The notes under the pieces were generated by a model, which had not been told where the DNA came from, did not search any database, and saw only the letters and a program-made list of their open reading frames with translations. A stretch of 64,000 nt of DNA, taken from Hymenobacter mucosus (GTDB lineage Bacteria > Bacteroidota > Bacteroidia > Cytophagales > Hymenobacteraceae). Every line of letters begins with the position of its first letter. Within the stretch, counting starts at the first letter, position 1. Location: positions 186,001 through 250,000 of the forward strand of contig NZ_FZNS01000003.1 in the NCBI RefSeq assembly GCF_900188255.1, written 5' to 3'. Below, one piece after another: positions 44,354 to 52,593 of this stretch. Made by a program: the position numbers and the translations under genes.

Positions 44354-46468
44354 ATGAAAAACAGAAACAGACTCACCCTGACTGCCTTGTCGGTAGCTGG
44401 CCTGGCCATAGCGGGCTGCAGCTCCTCGAAGCCCGTAGCTACCACTGCTACTGCCCCTGATGCTACTGTGGCGGCCCCAACTGCTGAAGCACCCGTGGTG
44501 AAAGGAGTAGGCCTGGATGTCGCCAACATCGACCCGGCCGTTTCGCCCTGCGACGACTTTTTCCACTTCGCCAGCGGTACGTGGCTTAAAAACACGCCTA
44601 TTCCGGCCAGTGAGGTGCGGTGGGGCAGCTTCCAGCAACTCGCCGACCGCAACAACGCCGTAAGCCGTCAGATTTTGGAGGAAGCCGCGGCCAACACCTC
44701 GGCGCCCAAGGGCAGCAACATGCAGAAGGTGGGCGACTACTACGCCTCCGCCATGGACTCAGTGGCCATTGAGAAGGCCGGCATCACGCCCCTGAAACCG
44801 GAACTGGCGCGCATTGCGGCGGTGAAGGATTTGAAAGGTCTACAAGCGGTGGTGGCCCGCCAGCAGACGCTGGGCACCGGGGCTTTCTTCCGGGCCTACG
44901 TAGGCCCGGACCGGAAACAGAGCACCATGTATGCCGTGAACATGAGCCAGGGTGGCCTAGGCATGCCCGACCGCGACTACTACCTCAAGGACGATGCGCG
45001 CTCCAAGAGCATCCGCAACGCTTACGTGGCCTACATGACCAACACGTTTAAGCTCATGGGCGACTCGGAGGCCACGGCAGTGAAGAAGGCTGCCGCCGTG
45101 CTGAGCATTGAAACCCGGTTGGCCCAGGCCAGCAAGAGCCGCGTGGAGCTGCGCGACCCGTACGCCAACTACAACAAGATGTCGGTGGCCGAGGCCAACA
45201 AGCAGTTCCCCAACCTGGGGCTGCCTACGCTACTGGCGCAGAATAAGCTGGGCGCGGCTAAAGAGGTGATTGTAGGCCAGCCGGCTTTCTTCAAGGAGGT
45301 AAACACCCTAATGAAGCAGGAACCCTTGGCTAACGTCAAAACCTACCTCGATTGGCAGCTGGTTAGCTCCGTAGCCTCGGCTCTGCCCAAGGCGTACTCC
45401 GACGAAGCCTTCCGCTTTACGCAGGTGCTCACGGGGGCCAAGCAGCAGCAACCCCGCTGGAAGCGCATGCTCGGCGCTACGGATGCAGCTATGGGTCAGG
45501 CCTTCGGGCAGCTCTACGTGGACAAGACCTTCACGCCCGAGACCAAGCAAAAGGCCATGGAAATGGTCAATAACATCAAAGCCAGCATGGCCGAGCACAT
45601 TCAGCAACTCGACTGGATGAGTGACGCTACCAAGCAGGAAGCCCTGAAGAAGCTGGCCGCCTTTAAGGTGAAGATTGGCTACCCGGATAAGTGGAAGGAC
45701 TACTCCGCGCTCAATATCTCGCGCGAGTCCTACCTGAAGAATGTGCTGGCCGCCCGTCAGTGGAGCTACAACGATAACGTAAGCAAGTTCGGTAAGCCCA
45801 TTGACCGCAACGAGTGGCGCTTCACCCCGCCCACGGTAAACGCGTCGTACAACCCGTCGATGAATGACATTACCTTCCCGGCTGGCATTATGCAGCCCCC
45901 GTTCTTCGACCCGAACGCTGATGATGCCGTGAACTACGGCGGCATGGGCGCGGTAATCGGTCATGAAATCACCCACGGCTTCGACGACCAGGGACGCCAG
46001 TCGGATGCGGAGGGCAACCTGCGCGACTGGTGGACCAAGGAGGATGCCGATAAATTTACCCAGCGTGCTGATATGGTGGGTAAACAGTACTCCGCCTTCT
46101 CACCAGTTGACTCCGTGTACGTGAATGGCAAGCTGACCATGGGCGAGAACCTCGCTGACTTTGGTGGCCTGAGTGTGGCCTACAGTGCCCTGCAGAAGCA
46201 GCTCCAGCAGAAGTACGGCAGCGGCCCACGCCCCAAGTACGATGGCTACACGCCCGAGCAGCGCTTCTTCCTGGCCTGGGCCCAAATCTGGCGTACCAAT
46301 GCCCGCCCCGAGTACCTGCGTCAGCAAGTCATGACCGATCCGCACTCTCCGGCTCAGTTCCGGACCAACGGTCCGCTGATGAACATGCCCGAGTTCTATG
46401 AGGCCTTCGGCTGTAAGGAAGATGCCAGGATGGTGCGCGCTCAGAACGTGCGTGCCCGCGTGTGGTAA
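44354..46468 (+). CDS. M13 family metallopeptidase lipoprotein (copy 3)
   Basis: 704 aa. Signal with lipobox IAGC (Cys22). Zinc motif HEITH and GENLADFGG are intact. The substrate segment is NASYNPSMNDITFPAG, where copies 1 and 2 have NAYYN...NEIVFPAG, so a bulky aromatic is replaced by Ser; this could alter specificity. Its N-terminal half resembles copy 1 and its C-terminal half copy 2. Confidence 0.93.
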   Translation: MKNRNRLTLTALSVAGLAIAGCSSSKPVATTATAPDATVAAPTAEAPVVKGVGLDVANIDPAVSPCDDFFHFASGTWLKNTPIPASEVRWGSFQQLADRNNAVSRQILEEAAANTSAPKGSNMQKVGDYYASAMDSVAIEKAGITPLKPELARIAAVKDLKGLQAVVARQQTLGTGAFFRAYVGPDRKQSTMYAVNMSQGGLGMPDRDYYLKDDARSKSIRNAYVAYMTNTFKLMGDSEATAVKKAAAVLSIETRLAQASKSRVELRDPYANYNKMSVAEANKQFPNLGLPTLLAQNKLGAAKEVIVGQPAFFKEVNTLMKQEPLANVKTYLDWQLVSSVASALPKAYSDEAFRFTQVLTGAKQQQPRWKRMLGATDAAMGQAFGQLYVDKTFTPETKQKAMEMVNNIKASMAEHIQQLDWMSDATKQEALKKLAAFKVKIGYPDKWKDYSALNISRESYLKNVLAARQWSYNDNVSKFGKPIDRNEWRFTPPTVNASYNPSMNDITFPAGIMQPPFFDPNADDAVNYGGMGAVIGHEITHGFDDQGRQSDAEGNLRDWWTKEDADKFTQRADMVGKQYSAFSPVDSVYVNGKLTMGENLADFGGLSVAYSALQKQLQQKYGSGPRPKYDGYTPEQRFFLAWAQIWRTNARPEYLRQQVMTDPHSPAQFRTNGPLMNMPEFYEAFGCKEDARMVRAQNVRARVW

Positions 46469-46550
46469 GCTGAACTGTGCTGACCGCAGAATCCTTGATG
46501 GATGGTTCTAAACAGGAGTTCTTGACTTAAGAGGCCTAACTCCAGCTTGT

Positions 46551-46603
46551 CTTGCTCACTAATGGTGTGCTCTGCCTGTGGCAGGCCGCTGTTAGTGGGC
46601 AAG
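46551..46603. other. Hairpin in the 261-base gap after M13 copy 3
   Basis: CTTGCTCACTAA (46551-46562) pairs with TTAGTGGGCAAG at 11 of 12 positions, with GCCTG/CAGGC nested inside. The gap 46469-46729 holds no ORF worth calling. A terminator for either flanking gene is possible. Confidence 0.4.
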
Positions 46604-46729
46604 CCTTGTTTAAGGGCCTACTATCCCTGACGCTAGCTACTGGAGACTCTATTGTAACAAGCAGAGAGTGTGCTATCTGTGCTGGGTTAGCAAGACGAAA
46701 CTTGGCTCCGTTAAGAAATTAGGCCAGTG

Positions 46730-47113
46730 TTAATCATGTGGCTGTTCATCGGCCGTGGGGTCGTGGCCTCTCTTTTGGCCTACTATTATTTCGTGGTGCA
46801 AGTAACCCCACTCGCTCATGGCGCGCACCACACTCAGCAGGGTTTGGCTGTGCGGCGTGCTTTCATATTCCACTGTCACCGGGCGAGTATTGCAGACGGT
46901 GCGCTTCACGAGCTGGTGCTGCTCCATTTCCTGCAATTCCTTGGAGAGAACACGCGGTGAAATGCCAATTTCGCGGCTCAGCTCCTTGAACCGGTACTTA
47001 CGCTCAAGCAACACGGCCAGGATAACAAGTTTCCATTTGCCGCTGATCACGTCGAGAGTATCGCGGACGGCTTGGTGTTGGCTTTTGCCAGCGGGACCAG
47101 GGCAAACGAGCAT
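46730..47113 (-). CDS. HxlR family transcriptional regulator
   Basis: 127 aa. A winged helix typical of HxlR (VISGKWKLVILAVLLERKYRFKELSREIGISPRVLSKEL), preceded by one Cys (LVCPGP). The C-terminus is His- and Asp-rich. It is divergent from the NAD(P)-binding gene at 47301; two direct repeats lie right before its ATG. Confidence 0.88.
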   Translation of the reverse strand: MLVCPGPAGKSQHQAVRDTLDVISGKWKLVILAVLLERKYRFKELSREIGISPRVLSKELQEMEQHQLVKRTVCNTRPVTVEYESTPHSQTLLSVVRAMSEWGYLHHEIIVGQKRGHDPTADEQPHD

Positions 47114-47116
47114 GGT

Positions 47117-47152
47117 GGTATCCTTTTAGTAACCGGTATCCTGTTGGTAATA
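47117..47152 (-). promoter_or_regulatory. Tandem repeat operator for HxlR regulator
   Basis: GGTATCCTTTTAGTAACC is followed at once by GGTATCCTGTTGGTAATA; 13 of 18 bases agree. It lies between the divergent HxlR and NmrA-type genes, so could control both. Confidence 0.55.
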
Positions 47153-47300
47153 CATACCAAAGCTACCCCAACTGCCCGATAAGTTTGCCCTCGCATTTAC
47201 CCCGAGGCCTACCCAAGCAGCGGCCGATGCTGGCAGTTAGCTGAGTAGTGTAGTTCACCTCAGCTACCGGGATTTCTTTATACAGTACTATACGCTCCCC

Positions 47301-47957
47301 ATGAAACGCATTCTCGTCTACGGCGCTACTGGCCGTACGGGTGGCCTGGTCGTGGCCTATGCCTTACAACAAGGCTATGCAGTCACGGCCCTCGTGCGCA
47401 ACCCTGCTAAGATTTCGCTTGCCTCCCCACACCTAACGGTTGTGCGCGGGCAGCCCACCAACTTGGCCGATATACGCCGGGCCATGCAGGGCTGCGACTT
47501 CGTCATCAGTACGCTTAGTGCGCTAAGTGAAGCCGAGTCGTTTTCGTTGAAAAAGATCACACCGCCCCACACGCTGGAAACGTCGATGGGCTATACAATA
47601 CAGGCTATGCGGGAGTTAGGACTCCAGCGTATCGTAACGCTGTCTTCCATTGGGGTGGGCGATTCGTGGCCGTATGCCCCGTGGTATATGCGCCTGATGA
47701 TTAGACTAACCAATTTTACGCTTGTGTTTGCTGACCACGACCGACAGGAAACCTTGCTGCGGCAGTCTGGCTTGGAGTGGGTTATTGCTCGCCCGGTGGC
47801 CCTGAACAACCGAGAGCAGATCGGGCAGCTTATTGTGCGTTACCAACAAACCCCGTCACCCTTCGCTATCAGCCGGCAGCAACTAGCCAGGTTTATGGTA
47901 GAATGTTTACAAGGCGACGACTTCCTGCACAAGGCGCCTTTGCTGGCGGAGAAGTAA
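47301..47957 (+). CDS. NAD(P)-binding NmrA-like oxidoreductase
   Basis: 218 aa. Rossmann motif VYGATGRTGGLVVAYAL at the N-terminus, then DFVISTLSAL and a short atypical SDR core. No catalytic Y-x-x-x-K is obvious (IVTLSSIGVGD is in its place), so it may be a redox-sensing or isomerase-like member. HxlR control, as in the quinone/aldehyde-responsive YodB group, is inferred from divergence. Confidence 0.75.
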   Translation: MKRILVYGATGRTGGLVVAYALQQGYAVTALVRNPAKISLASPHLTVVRGQPTNLADIRRAMQGCDFVISTLSALSEAESFSLKKITPPHTLETSMGYTIQAMRELGLQRIVTLSSIGVGDSWPYAPWYMRLMIRLTNFTLVFADHDRQETLLRQSGLEWVIARPVALNNREQIGQLIVRYQQTPSPFAISRQQLARFMVECLQGDDFLHKAPLLAEK

Positions 47958-48026
47958 GCGAGAGAAGGGGGTAGACGACAGTCTAATTTCTCCGTTTCCG
48001 GATCATCGTATCAGTACCAGAAATAC

Positions 48027-48078
48027 TAGGCCTGTAACGCTGCCGTTTGGTCGGCGTAACAGGCCTAATGTTGTTTTT
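48027..48078 (+). terminator. Terminator after NmrA-like gene
   Basis: TAGGCCTGTAACGC (48027-48040) pairs with GCGTAACAGGCCTA (one mismatch), followed by ATGTTGTTTTT. Confidence 0.75.
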
Positions 48079-48125
48079 CCCTATACTAGGGAGTTGCCTA
48101 ATGACACCTGACTTATCTTCGTTCT

Positions 48126-48551
48126 ATGTCAGAGAATATTGTAAATGACTTCTTGCACCTGCTGCACCGGCCCGACCTGAGTATTCTGACGGCCCGGTGG
48201 CTGCGGACTACCTCGTCGCCGGAGCTGCGCACGGGCTACCACCGGCTGCTGGAATTTGCCTCGGGCTGTACCACCTGCCTGTGGCTGATTGATTCGCGCC
48301 GCCGGGAGCACTTGGAGAATAGTGACGTACACTGGCTGGTGCGGGACTTCTATCCCATGCTTCGGACTCGGCTAGGCCAGCATGTGTACCTAGCTTACCT
48401 CATCTCGCCGGCCCAGCTGGAAGACACCACTGACGACGAAACCCTGCCTGCCCTGCCCTACACCCACGGCGACTATTGCTCCATCAACCAATTTACCGAT
48501 GAGGGTGATGCGGTGCAGTGGCTTACCAAGCACTTGCACCTGCCAGTATAG
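48126..48551 (+). CDS. Paralogue B of the W-L-x-D-x-R-R-R family
   Basis: 141 aa, clearly homologous to the proteins at 33037 and 51217: LHRPDLSILTARW, CLWLIDSRRREHL, WLVRDFYPMLRTRLGQ, LAYLISP and QFTDEGDAVQWL. The central variable loop (residues about 100-120, DTTDDETLPALPY) is longer here. The gene is alone between two terminators and precedes the BlaI-type regulator. Confidence 0.75.
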   Translation: MSENIVNDFLHLLHRPDLSILTARWLRTTSSPELRTGYHRLLEFASGCTTCLWLIDSRRREHLENSDVHWLVRDFYPMLRTRLGQHVYLAYLISPAQLEDTTDDETLPALPYTHGDYCSINQFTDEGDAVQWLTKHLHLPV

Positions 48552-48576
48552 GCTACCCTGCTTTCACTACTGCCAT

Positions 48577-48612
48577 AAAAAGGTGGCCTACCTCCCCCGT
48601 AGGCTACCTTTT
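48577..48612 (+). terminator. Terminator after paralogue B
   Basis: AAAAGGTGGCCTAC pairs with GTAGGCTACCTTTT (13 of 14), followed by TTTTGC. Confidence 0.85.
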
Positions 48613-48653
48613 TTGCTTTGTAGAAAAATAAAGTTGACGCTTCGGTATCATGA

Positions 48654-48689
48654 TTACGAAATGTTCGTAGTATTACGAAATAATCGTAA
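48654..48689 (+). promoter_or_regulatory. Two tandem BlaI/MecI-type operators
   Basis: TTACGAAATGTTCGTAG at 48654-48670 and TTACGAAATAATCGTAA at 48673-48689; each is a dyad with arms TTACGA / TCGTAA, centres 19 bases apart. They lie 8-44 bases before the BlaI ATG, so the regulator should repress its own operon. Confidence 0.8.
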
Positions 48690-48697
48690 TAACTGAC

Positions 48698-49063
48698 ATG
48701 GAACGACTTACTCAACCCGAAGAAGAAGCCATGCGCGCCTTTTGGCAGCTGAAGGGTGGCTTTATCAAGGAGGTGCTGGAGCTGCTGCCCGAGCCTCGGC
48801 CGCCCTACACCACGCTGGCTTCCACCGTCCGGAACCTGGAGCGCAAAGGCTATCTGCAGGGCGAGAAGCTGGGCAACACCTTTCGGTTCACGCCCCTCAT
48901 TGCCGCCGAGGAGTACCGCAAGCGCTTCATGAGCACCTTCGTGGGCGACTACTTCCGCAACTCCTACAAAGAGCTTGTTTCATTCTTCGCGAAAGACCAG
49001 AAGATCAGTGCCGAAGAACTGAAGGACATTGTGCGCATGATTGAGAAAGGGCAGGAAGAATGA
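48698..49063 (+). CDS. BlaI/MecI/CopY family transcriptional repressor
   Basis: 121 aa. Winged helix with LTQPEEEAMRAFWQLKGGF and YTTLASTVRNLERKGYLQ, then a C-terminal helical dimerisation part (ISAEELKDIVRMIEKG). Such repressors are cleaved when a partner M56 sensor is activated. The stop overlaps the start of that partner by 4 bases (ATGA). Confidence 0.93.
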   Translation: MERLTQPEEEAMRAFWQLKGGFIKEVLELLPEPRPPYTTLASTVRNLERKGYLQGEKLGNTFRFTPLIAAEEYRKRFMSTFVGDYFRNSYKELVSFFAKDQKISAEELKDIVRMIEKGQEE

Positions 49064-50466
49064 CTATGCCCGATCTGCTGCCCTACCTGCTGAAGGTAAA
49101 TGGGGCCCTACTGCTGTTTTGTGCGGTGTACTATCTGGGCCTGCGCCGCCTTACCTTCTTCGGCCTGAACCGGGCATTTCTGCTCTTTGCGCTGGTGTTT
49201 GCGCCAGCTTACCCATTCATTGACCTGAGCAGTTGGTTTGCCCGACAGAACCCGCTGCCGGCCCAACTGCTGTTGCTGGCTCCCAATTGGCAAGCCTTGC
49301 CCACGGCCGTTCCGGCTACCATCAATTGGCTGGTAGTGACCTACTGGGTCGGGGTAGGTGGCCTAGGGGTACGGCTAGTGTTGCAGCTGCTCTCGCTGTA
49401 TAGGCTGCACCGCATTTCCCAACCTGCGGAGTTTGAGGGGCAGCGGTTTCGGGCGGTGCCGGAGCCGATAGCACCTTTCGCCTTTTGGCAGACGGTATAC
49501 CTTAATCCCGCCCAGCACCCGCCCCAAGAGCTGCCCGCCATTCTGTGCCACGAGCAAGTGCACGTGCGGGAGTGGCACACCGTGGATGTCCTGCTGGCCC
49601 AGCTCAGCCTGCTCTTCTACTGGTTCAACCCCGGCGTGTGGCTTTTGCGCCAAGCTCTGCACGAAAACCTGGAGTTCAACACCGATTACCGGGTGCTGCA
49701 ATCGGGCCTGCTCGACAACAAAACTTATCAGTACCAGCTATTGCACCAAAGCGTGCAGGGGCAGGCCAATTCTATCGTCAGTCATTTCAATTTCCATCTT
49801 CTCAAAACCCGTATTGCCATGATGAATAAGCCCCGCACGGCCCGCACCCAAGCTGCCCGGTACCTGCTTCTGTTGCCCCTGGCCGCCAGCCTCACCCTTT
49901 GGAGCTGCGAGAAGAAAGCCTACCTCCCGGAGCCGGCTACCTCCGTTCAGAAGCAAGCAGCCACTTCGACTGAAAATGCACTGTATTTCGTGGATGGAGT
50001 GCCGAGCTCTGAGCAAGCCATGCATCAGCTAGAGCCAAGTGCTATAGCCAGCGTAAATGTGATTAAGGGGCGCAAGTTCATGCCTGGCTTCAATGAGGAG
50101 GCCTTTAAGCAAGATTTTGGCTCTATTGAGGGAAAAGGAGTTATGCTGATTATTACTAAAGCTGGGCAGGATTCGGAAGCGTTGAAAGCGTTCAACGAGA
50201 AGTACAACATCGTCTACAAAGCCGCGTCGCCCGAAGATCAGGCCATTACGATGCGCATCAAAGAAAGCACCGAAGGTGAAAAGGACATCTCCTTGTCAGA
50301 CTTTAAAGGCCGGCTGGTATTCGTCAACGGGCAGGAAGCTGATGGCCAAGCCACTACGCTAAAAGGAGGCTCTATCAAGAGCGTGTATGTGCTGGATGCG
50401 GAAAAAGCCACCGCAAAATACGGGGATAAGGGTAAGAAAGGCGCCATTCTCATCACCACTAAATAA
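49060..50466 (+). CDS. M56 family BlaR1-type sensor with TonB-plug-like tail
   Basis: 468 aa. Membrane segments at about 7-45 and 90-110, then the M56 zinc motif HEQVH in ILCHEQVHVREWHTVD, ALHENLEFNTDY, and a final membrane segment about residue 275. From residue 300 the outside part is not a penicillin-binding domain; instead it has two copies of a TonB-plug-like motif (FVDGVPSSEQAMHQL and FVNGQEADGQATTL, each followed by a strand and a final G-KG-x-x-L-I-I/T-T-K). The tail is joined to the sensor directly. This plug-tailed M56 group occurs in Bacteroidota. Confidence 0.85.
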   Translation: MTMPDLLPYLLKVNGALLLFCAVYYLGLRRLTFFGLNRAFLLFALVFAPAYPFIDLSSWFARQNPLPAQLLLLAPNWQALPTAVPATINWLVVTYWVGVGGLGVRLVLQLLSLYRLHRISQPAEFEGQRFRAVPEPIAPFAFWQTVYLNPAQHPPQELPAILCHEQVHVREWHTVDVLLAQLSLLFYWFNPGVWLLRQALHENLEFNTDYRVLQSGLLDNKTYQYQLLHQSVQGQANSIVSHFNFHLLKTRIAMMNKPRTARTQAARYLLLLPLAASLTLWSCEKKAYLPEPATSVQKQAATSTENALYFVDGVPSSEQAMHQLEPSAIASVNVIKGRKFMPGFNEEAFKQDFGSIEGKGVMLIITKAGQDSEALKAFNEKYNIVYKAASPEDQAITMRIKESTEGEKDISLSDFKGRLVFVNGQEADGQATTLKGGSIKSVYVLDAEKATAKYGDKGKKGAILITTK

Positions 50467-50519
50467 GGCTATCCGGCGCTTGTCTTAAGGCAGACGGCGG
50501 CAGGTAGTGAAGCAAATAA

Positions 50520-50555
50520 AAAAGAGCCGGTTCCTGACCTGGAACCGGCTCTTTG
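50520..50555. terminator. Terminator after the sensor gene
   Basis: AAAGAGCCGGTTCC pairs with GGAACCGGCTCTTT around TGACCT; A-rich on the left, TTTGTGTT on the right, so it may act in both directions. Confidence 0.88.
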
Positions 50556-50582
50556 TGTTAAGCGCTGCGGCATGTTACGGGC

Positions 50583-50942
50583 TTACTCTTTATCCTTCAA
50601 TGGGTCGTGGCCCCAGTTCATAAGAGAGTACCGCCACCGGGAATGCTCTACGGCATCTTCCTTGTGCGGTCCCTGGGCTTTGTGGCGGCTGATATAGGAA
50701 TGCACTTTGTGCATATGCGCCTCGTCGTCAGGGGTAAGGTCGGCTTGTTTGGTGCGCAGAATCTTGATGATGTGCTTGCCCGATTGGTGACCAATAGACT
50801 CCTTGGCGCCCTCGTCTTTCTGGCCCACAGATTTTGATTCTTCCGTATCCAGCCACTTTTCTAGCTCGGCAGCCGTCATGTTGACTTCCTCCTTGAACTG
50901 AATGTACAGGTCGTTATTGGGGGCATTGGTGGTAGCAGACAT
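50583..50942 (-). CDS. DUF3140 domain protein
   Basis: 119 aa. Predicted soluble; LYIQFKEEVNMTAAELEKWLDTEES and the SVGQKDEG... segment fit DUF3140. The C-terminus is basic and ends WRYSLMNWGHDPLKDKE. Small DUF3140 proteins have no established function. An 18-base perfect palindrome lies 17 bases before the ATG. Confidence 0.75.
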   Translation of the reverse strand: MSATTNAPNNDLYIQFKEEVNMTAAELEKWLDTEESKSVGQKDEGAKESIGHQSGKHIIKILRTKQADLTPDDEAHMHKVHSYISRHKAQGPHKEDAVEHSRWRYSLMNWGHDPLKDKE

Positions 50943-50959
50943 ACTAGCAGAGAATAGCA

Positions 50960-50977
50960 AGTGGCACCGGTGCCACT
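50960..50977. promoter_or_regulatory. 18-base perfect palindrome before the DUF3140 gene
   Basis: AGTGGCACCGGTGCCACT reads the same on both strands. As RNA it could form only a 7-bp hairpin with a CCGG loop, so an operator is equally likely. No copy found elsewhere in the window. Confidence 0.4.
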
Positions 50978-51216
50978 CTACTACGGCAAACGCGACTGTC
51001 GGGCTCCGGGTTGTGACTTCGGATTATACCAATCAAAGTAAGTTACAGCCAATCGGTTGCGCATTCAACCCAATTTGCTCTACTACCGCTAACTGGGCAA
51101 TTAGGGGAGTTTAGCGGTAATACATATCGGTTTAACGACAAATAGGGAGCTTACGCCCGGAGGGTGCCGGTAGTGCGGAACTAGTGGCCGTATGTTGCAG
51201 CAGAATTCTTGCCGCT

Positions 51217-51657
51217 ATGCTACCAAACTTCCTCTCCGATACTACTCCGCTCCATACCACCTACCGCCCCGATCTTCACGTTCTCGTTAGCCGCTGGAAC
51301 TACCAGCCCGATGCTAGCCAACTTCCGCCGGCATACGAGTTTCTTACTCAGGATGCCCTCGCGCACGACTGCCGGTTCTGGCTGCAAGATATTCGGCGGC
51401 GCACGCTCAATGAGCCGGAGGTAGTACAGTGGATGTTGGAGTCATACTTTCCTAGCATAGCTACCCACTTGGGTGGCCGCCTAATGGTAGCATACCTAGC
51501 TAATCCATCCTTGCTGCAAACTATTCAAGGCTCCTCCTATCCTTCTGATAGCAGCTACTCCACCGAGGCCTTTGACGTTCAGTTTTTTACTGATGAGGCA
51601 GCCGCTATGCAGTGGCTGCAGGAGAGTACCGGATTGAGTCTCACGGCACGCCACTAG
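51217..51657 (+). CDS. Paralogue C of the W-L-x-D-x-R-R-R family
   Basis: 146 aa. Family landmarks: YRPDLHVLVSRW, CRFWLQDIRRRTL, WMLESYFPSIATHLGG, VAYLANP and QFFTDEAAAMQWLQE. The Ser/Tyr-rich loop (about residues 108-122) is specific to this copy. ATG 51217 matches the start of the other copies. It abuts the stop of the HAD gene tail to tail with no gap, so transcription from both sides must end elsewhere. Confidence 0.75.
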   Translation: MLPNFLSDTTPLHTTYRPDLHVLVSRWNYQPDASQLPPAYEFLTQDALAHDCRFWLQDIRRRTLNEPEVVQWMLESYFPSIATHLGGRLMVAYLANPSLLQTIQGSSYPSDSSYSTEAFDVQFFTDEAAAMQWLQESTGLSLTARH

Positions 51658-52293
51658 TTACAGGAGCTGCTGCAGGTCGGAAAACTGCTGGAGCCGTAGT
51701 TCCGCTTCTGCCGGTGCTAGGGTGCCAAAGCCGTAGGCCGCAAAAATGAACGGTACGCCACTTTTCTGGCTGGCTTCTAGGTCGCCGCGGGTGTCGCCTA
51801 CGTAGGCGGGCGCCTGCAACTGATATTGGGCCACAATTTCGCGGATGTTGTCGGCCTTGGGCAGCATTTTGGTGCCAAAGCACTGGTGCCCCTCAAAGTA
51901 GTGCCCCAAGCCGCTGTGCTCAAAAAAGGCCTCCACGTAGCCTACCTGACAATTGCTGACGATAAAGAGGCGGTAGCGGCTTTGTAGGTAGCGCAGGGTG
52001 GCTTCTACTTCGGGGTAGAGGGTACCACCGTACTGCTGGGCGTGAGCTAGCTCCTCGCGGGCACACAGGGCACTGAACTCCTCGCGCTGTTCGGCGGGCA
52101 GCGTGGGGAAAAGCCGGTGGTACACGGCCTGAAAAGGCTGCCCCGTCACGGCCTGCACATCGGCCAGGGTAATGTCGTTGTGAATATAATCGACGCTGTT
52201 TTTAGCTTTCTGAAAAGCCTTAGTTACAGATTCAGTAGCATTCCAAAGGGTGCCATCTAAGTCAAAGATGATGCTGTCAAAATGAAGCGGCAT
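51658..52293 (-). CDS. HAD family hydrolase (phosphoglycolate-phosphatase-like)
   Basis: 211 aa. HAD motif I FDLDGTLWN, motif II in LFIVSNCQ, motif III/IV in PKADNIREI and YVGDTRGDLEASQKSG. Likely a small-molecule phosphatase; substrate unknown. No terminator is seen at its end, where it meets paralogue C. Confidence 0.85.
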   Translation of the reverse strand: MPLHFDSIIFDLDGTLWNATESVTKAFQKAKNSVDYIHNDITLADVQAVTGQPFQAVYHRLFPTLPAEQREEFSALCAREELAHAQQYGGTLYPEVEATLRYLQSRYRLFIVSNCQVGYVEAFFEHSGLGHYFEGHQCFGTKMLPKADNIREIVAQYQLQAPAYVGDTRGDLEASQKSGVPFIFAAYGFGTLAPAEAELRLQQFSDLQQLL

Positions 52294-52593
52294 AGGGTTG
52301 GTACTAGGTTAGCGGTACAACAATTCCCTTGATAACCTGCCTTTCTTGGCAATGTTGGCTGGAATTGATTTTTCGGCGCGCAACTAGTCACGCCATTTTA
52401 TGAAATGCAAGGTTGTTTTTATTGGATTAGTTATAAAAATTATTCGCCTATTGCTTCTCTGTAATTTATTTTTTAGAAGTGTACTATTTGCACATTATAA
52501 CCTATAAATTAGCGAGTAAGGGTGGATGGGTAGGATGAAATGTTCATGCTATTATCTACACGAAAGATCGTTTCACTATTATCAATCTTTCTT
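52294..52593 (+). other. AT-rich intergenic region
   Basis: 300 bases; much more A+T-rich than the surroundings, notably 52390-52530. I see no ORF, hairpin or RNA gene I can support; it probably holds the promoter of the small secreted protein (TACTATTTGCAC near 52484 is a weak -7-like string) and of the HAD gene on the other strand. Confidence 0.5.

Noticed and set aside
39841-46468. Long repeated DNA taken as a mobile element
   Set aside because: The repeats are three full M13 peptidase genes with their own signals and terminators; no transposase or end repeats.
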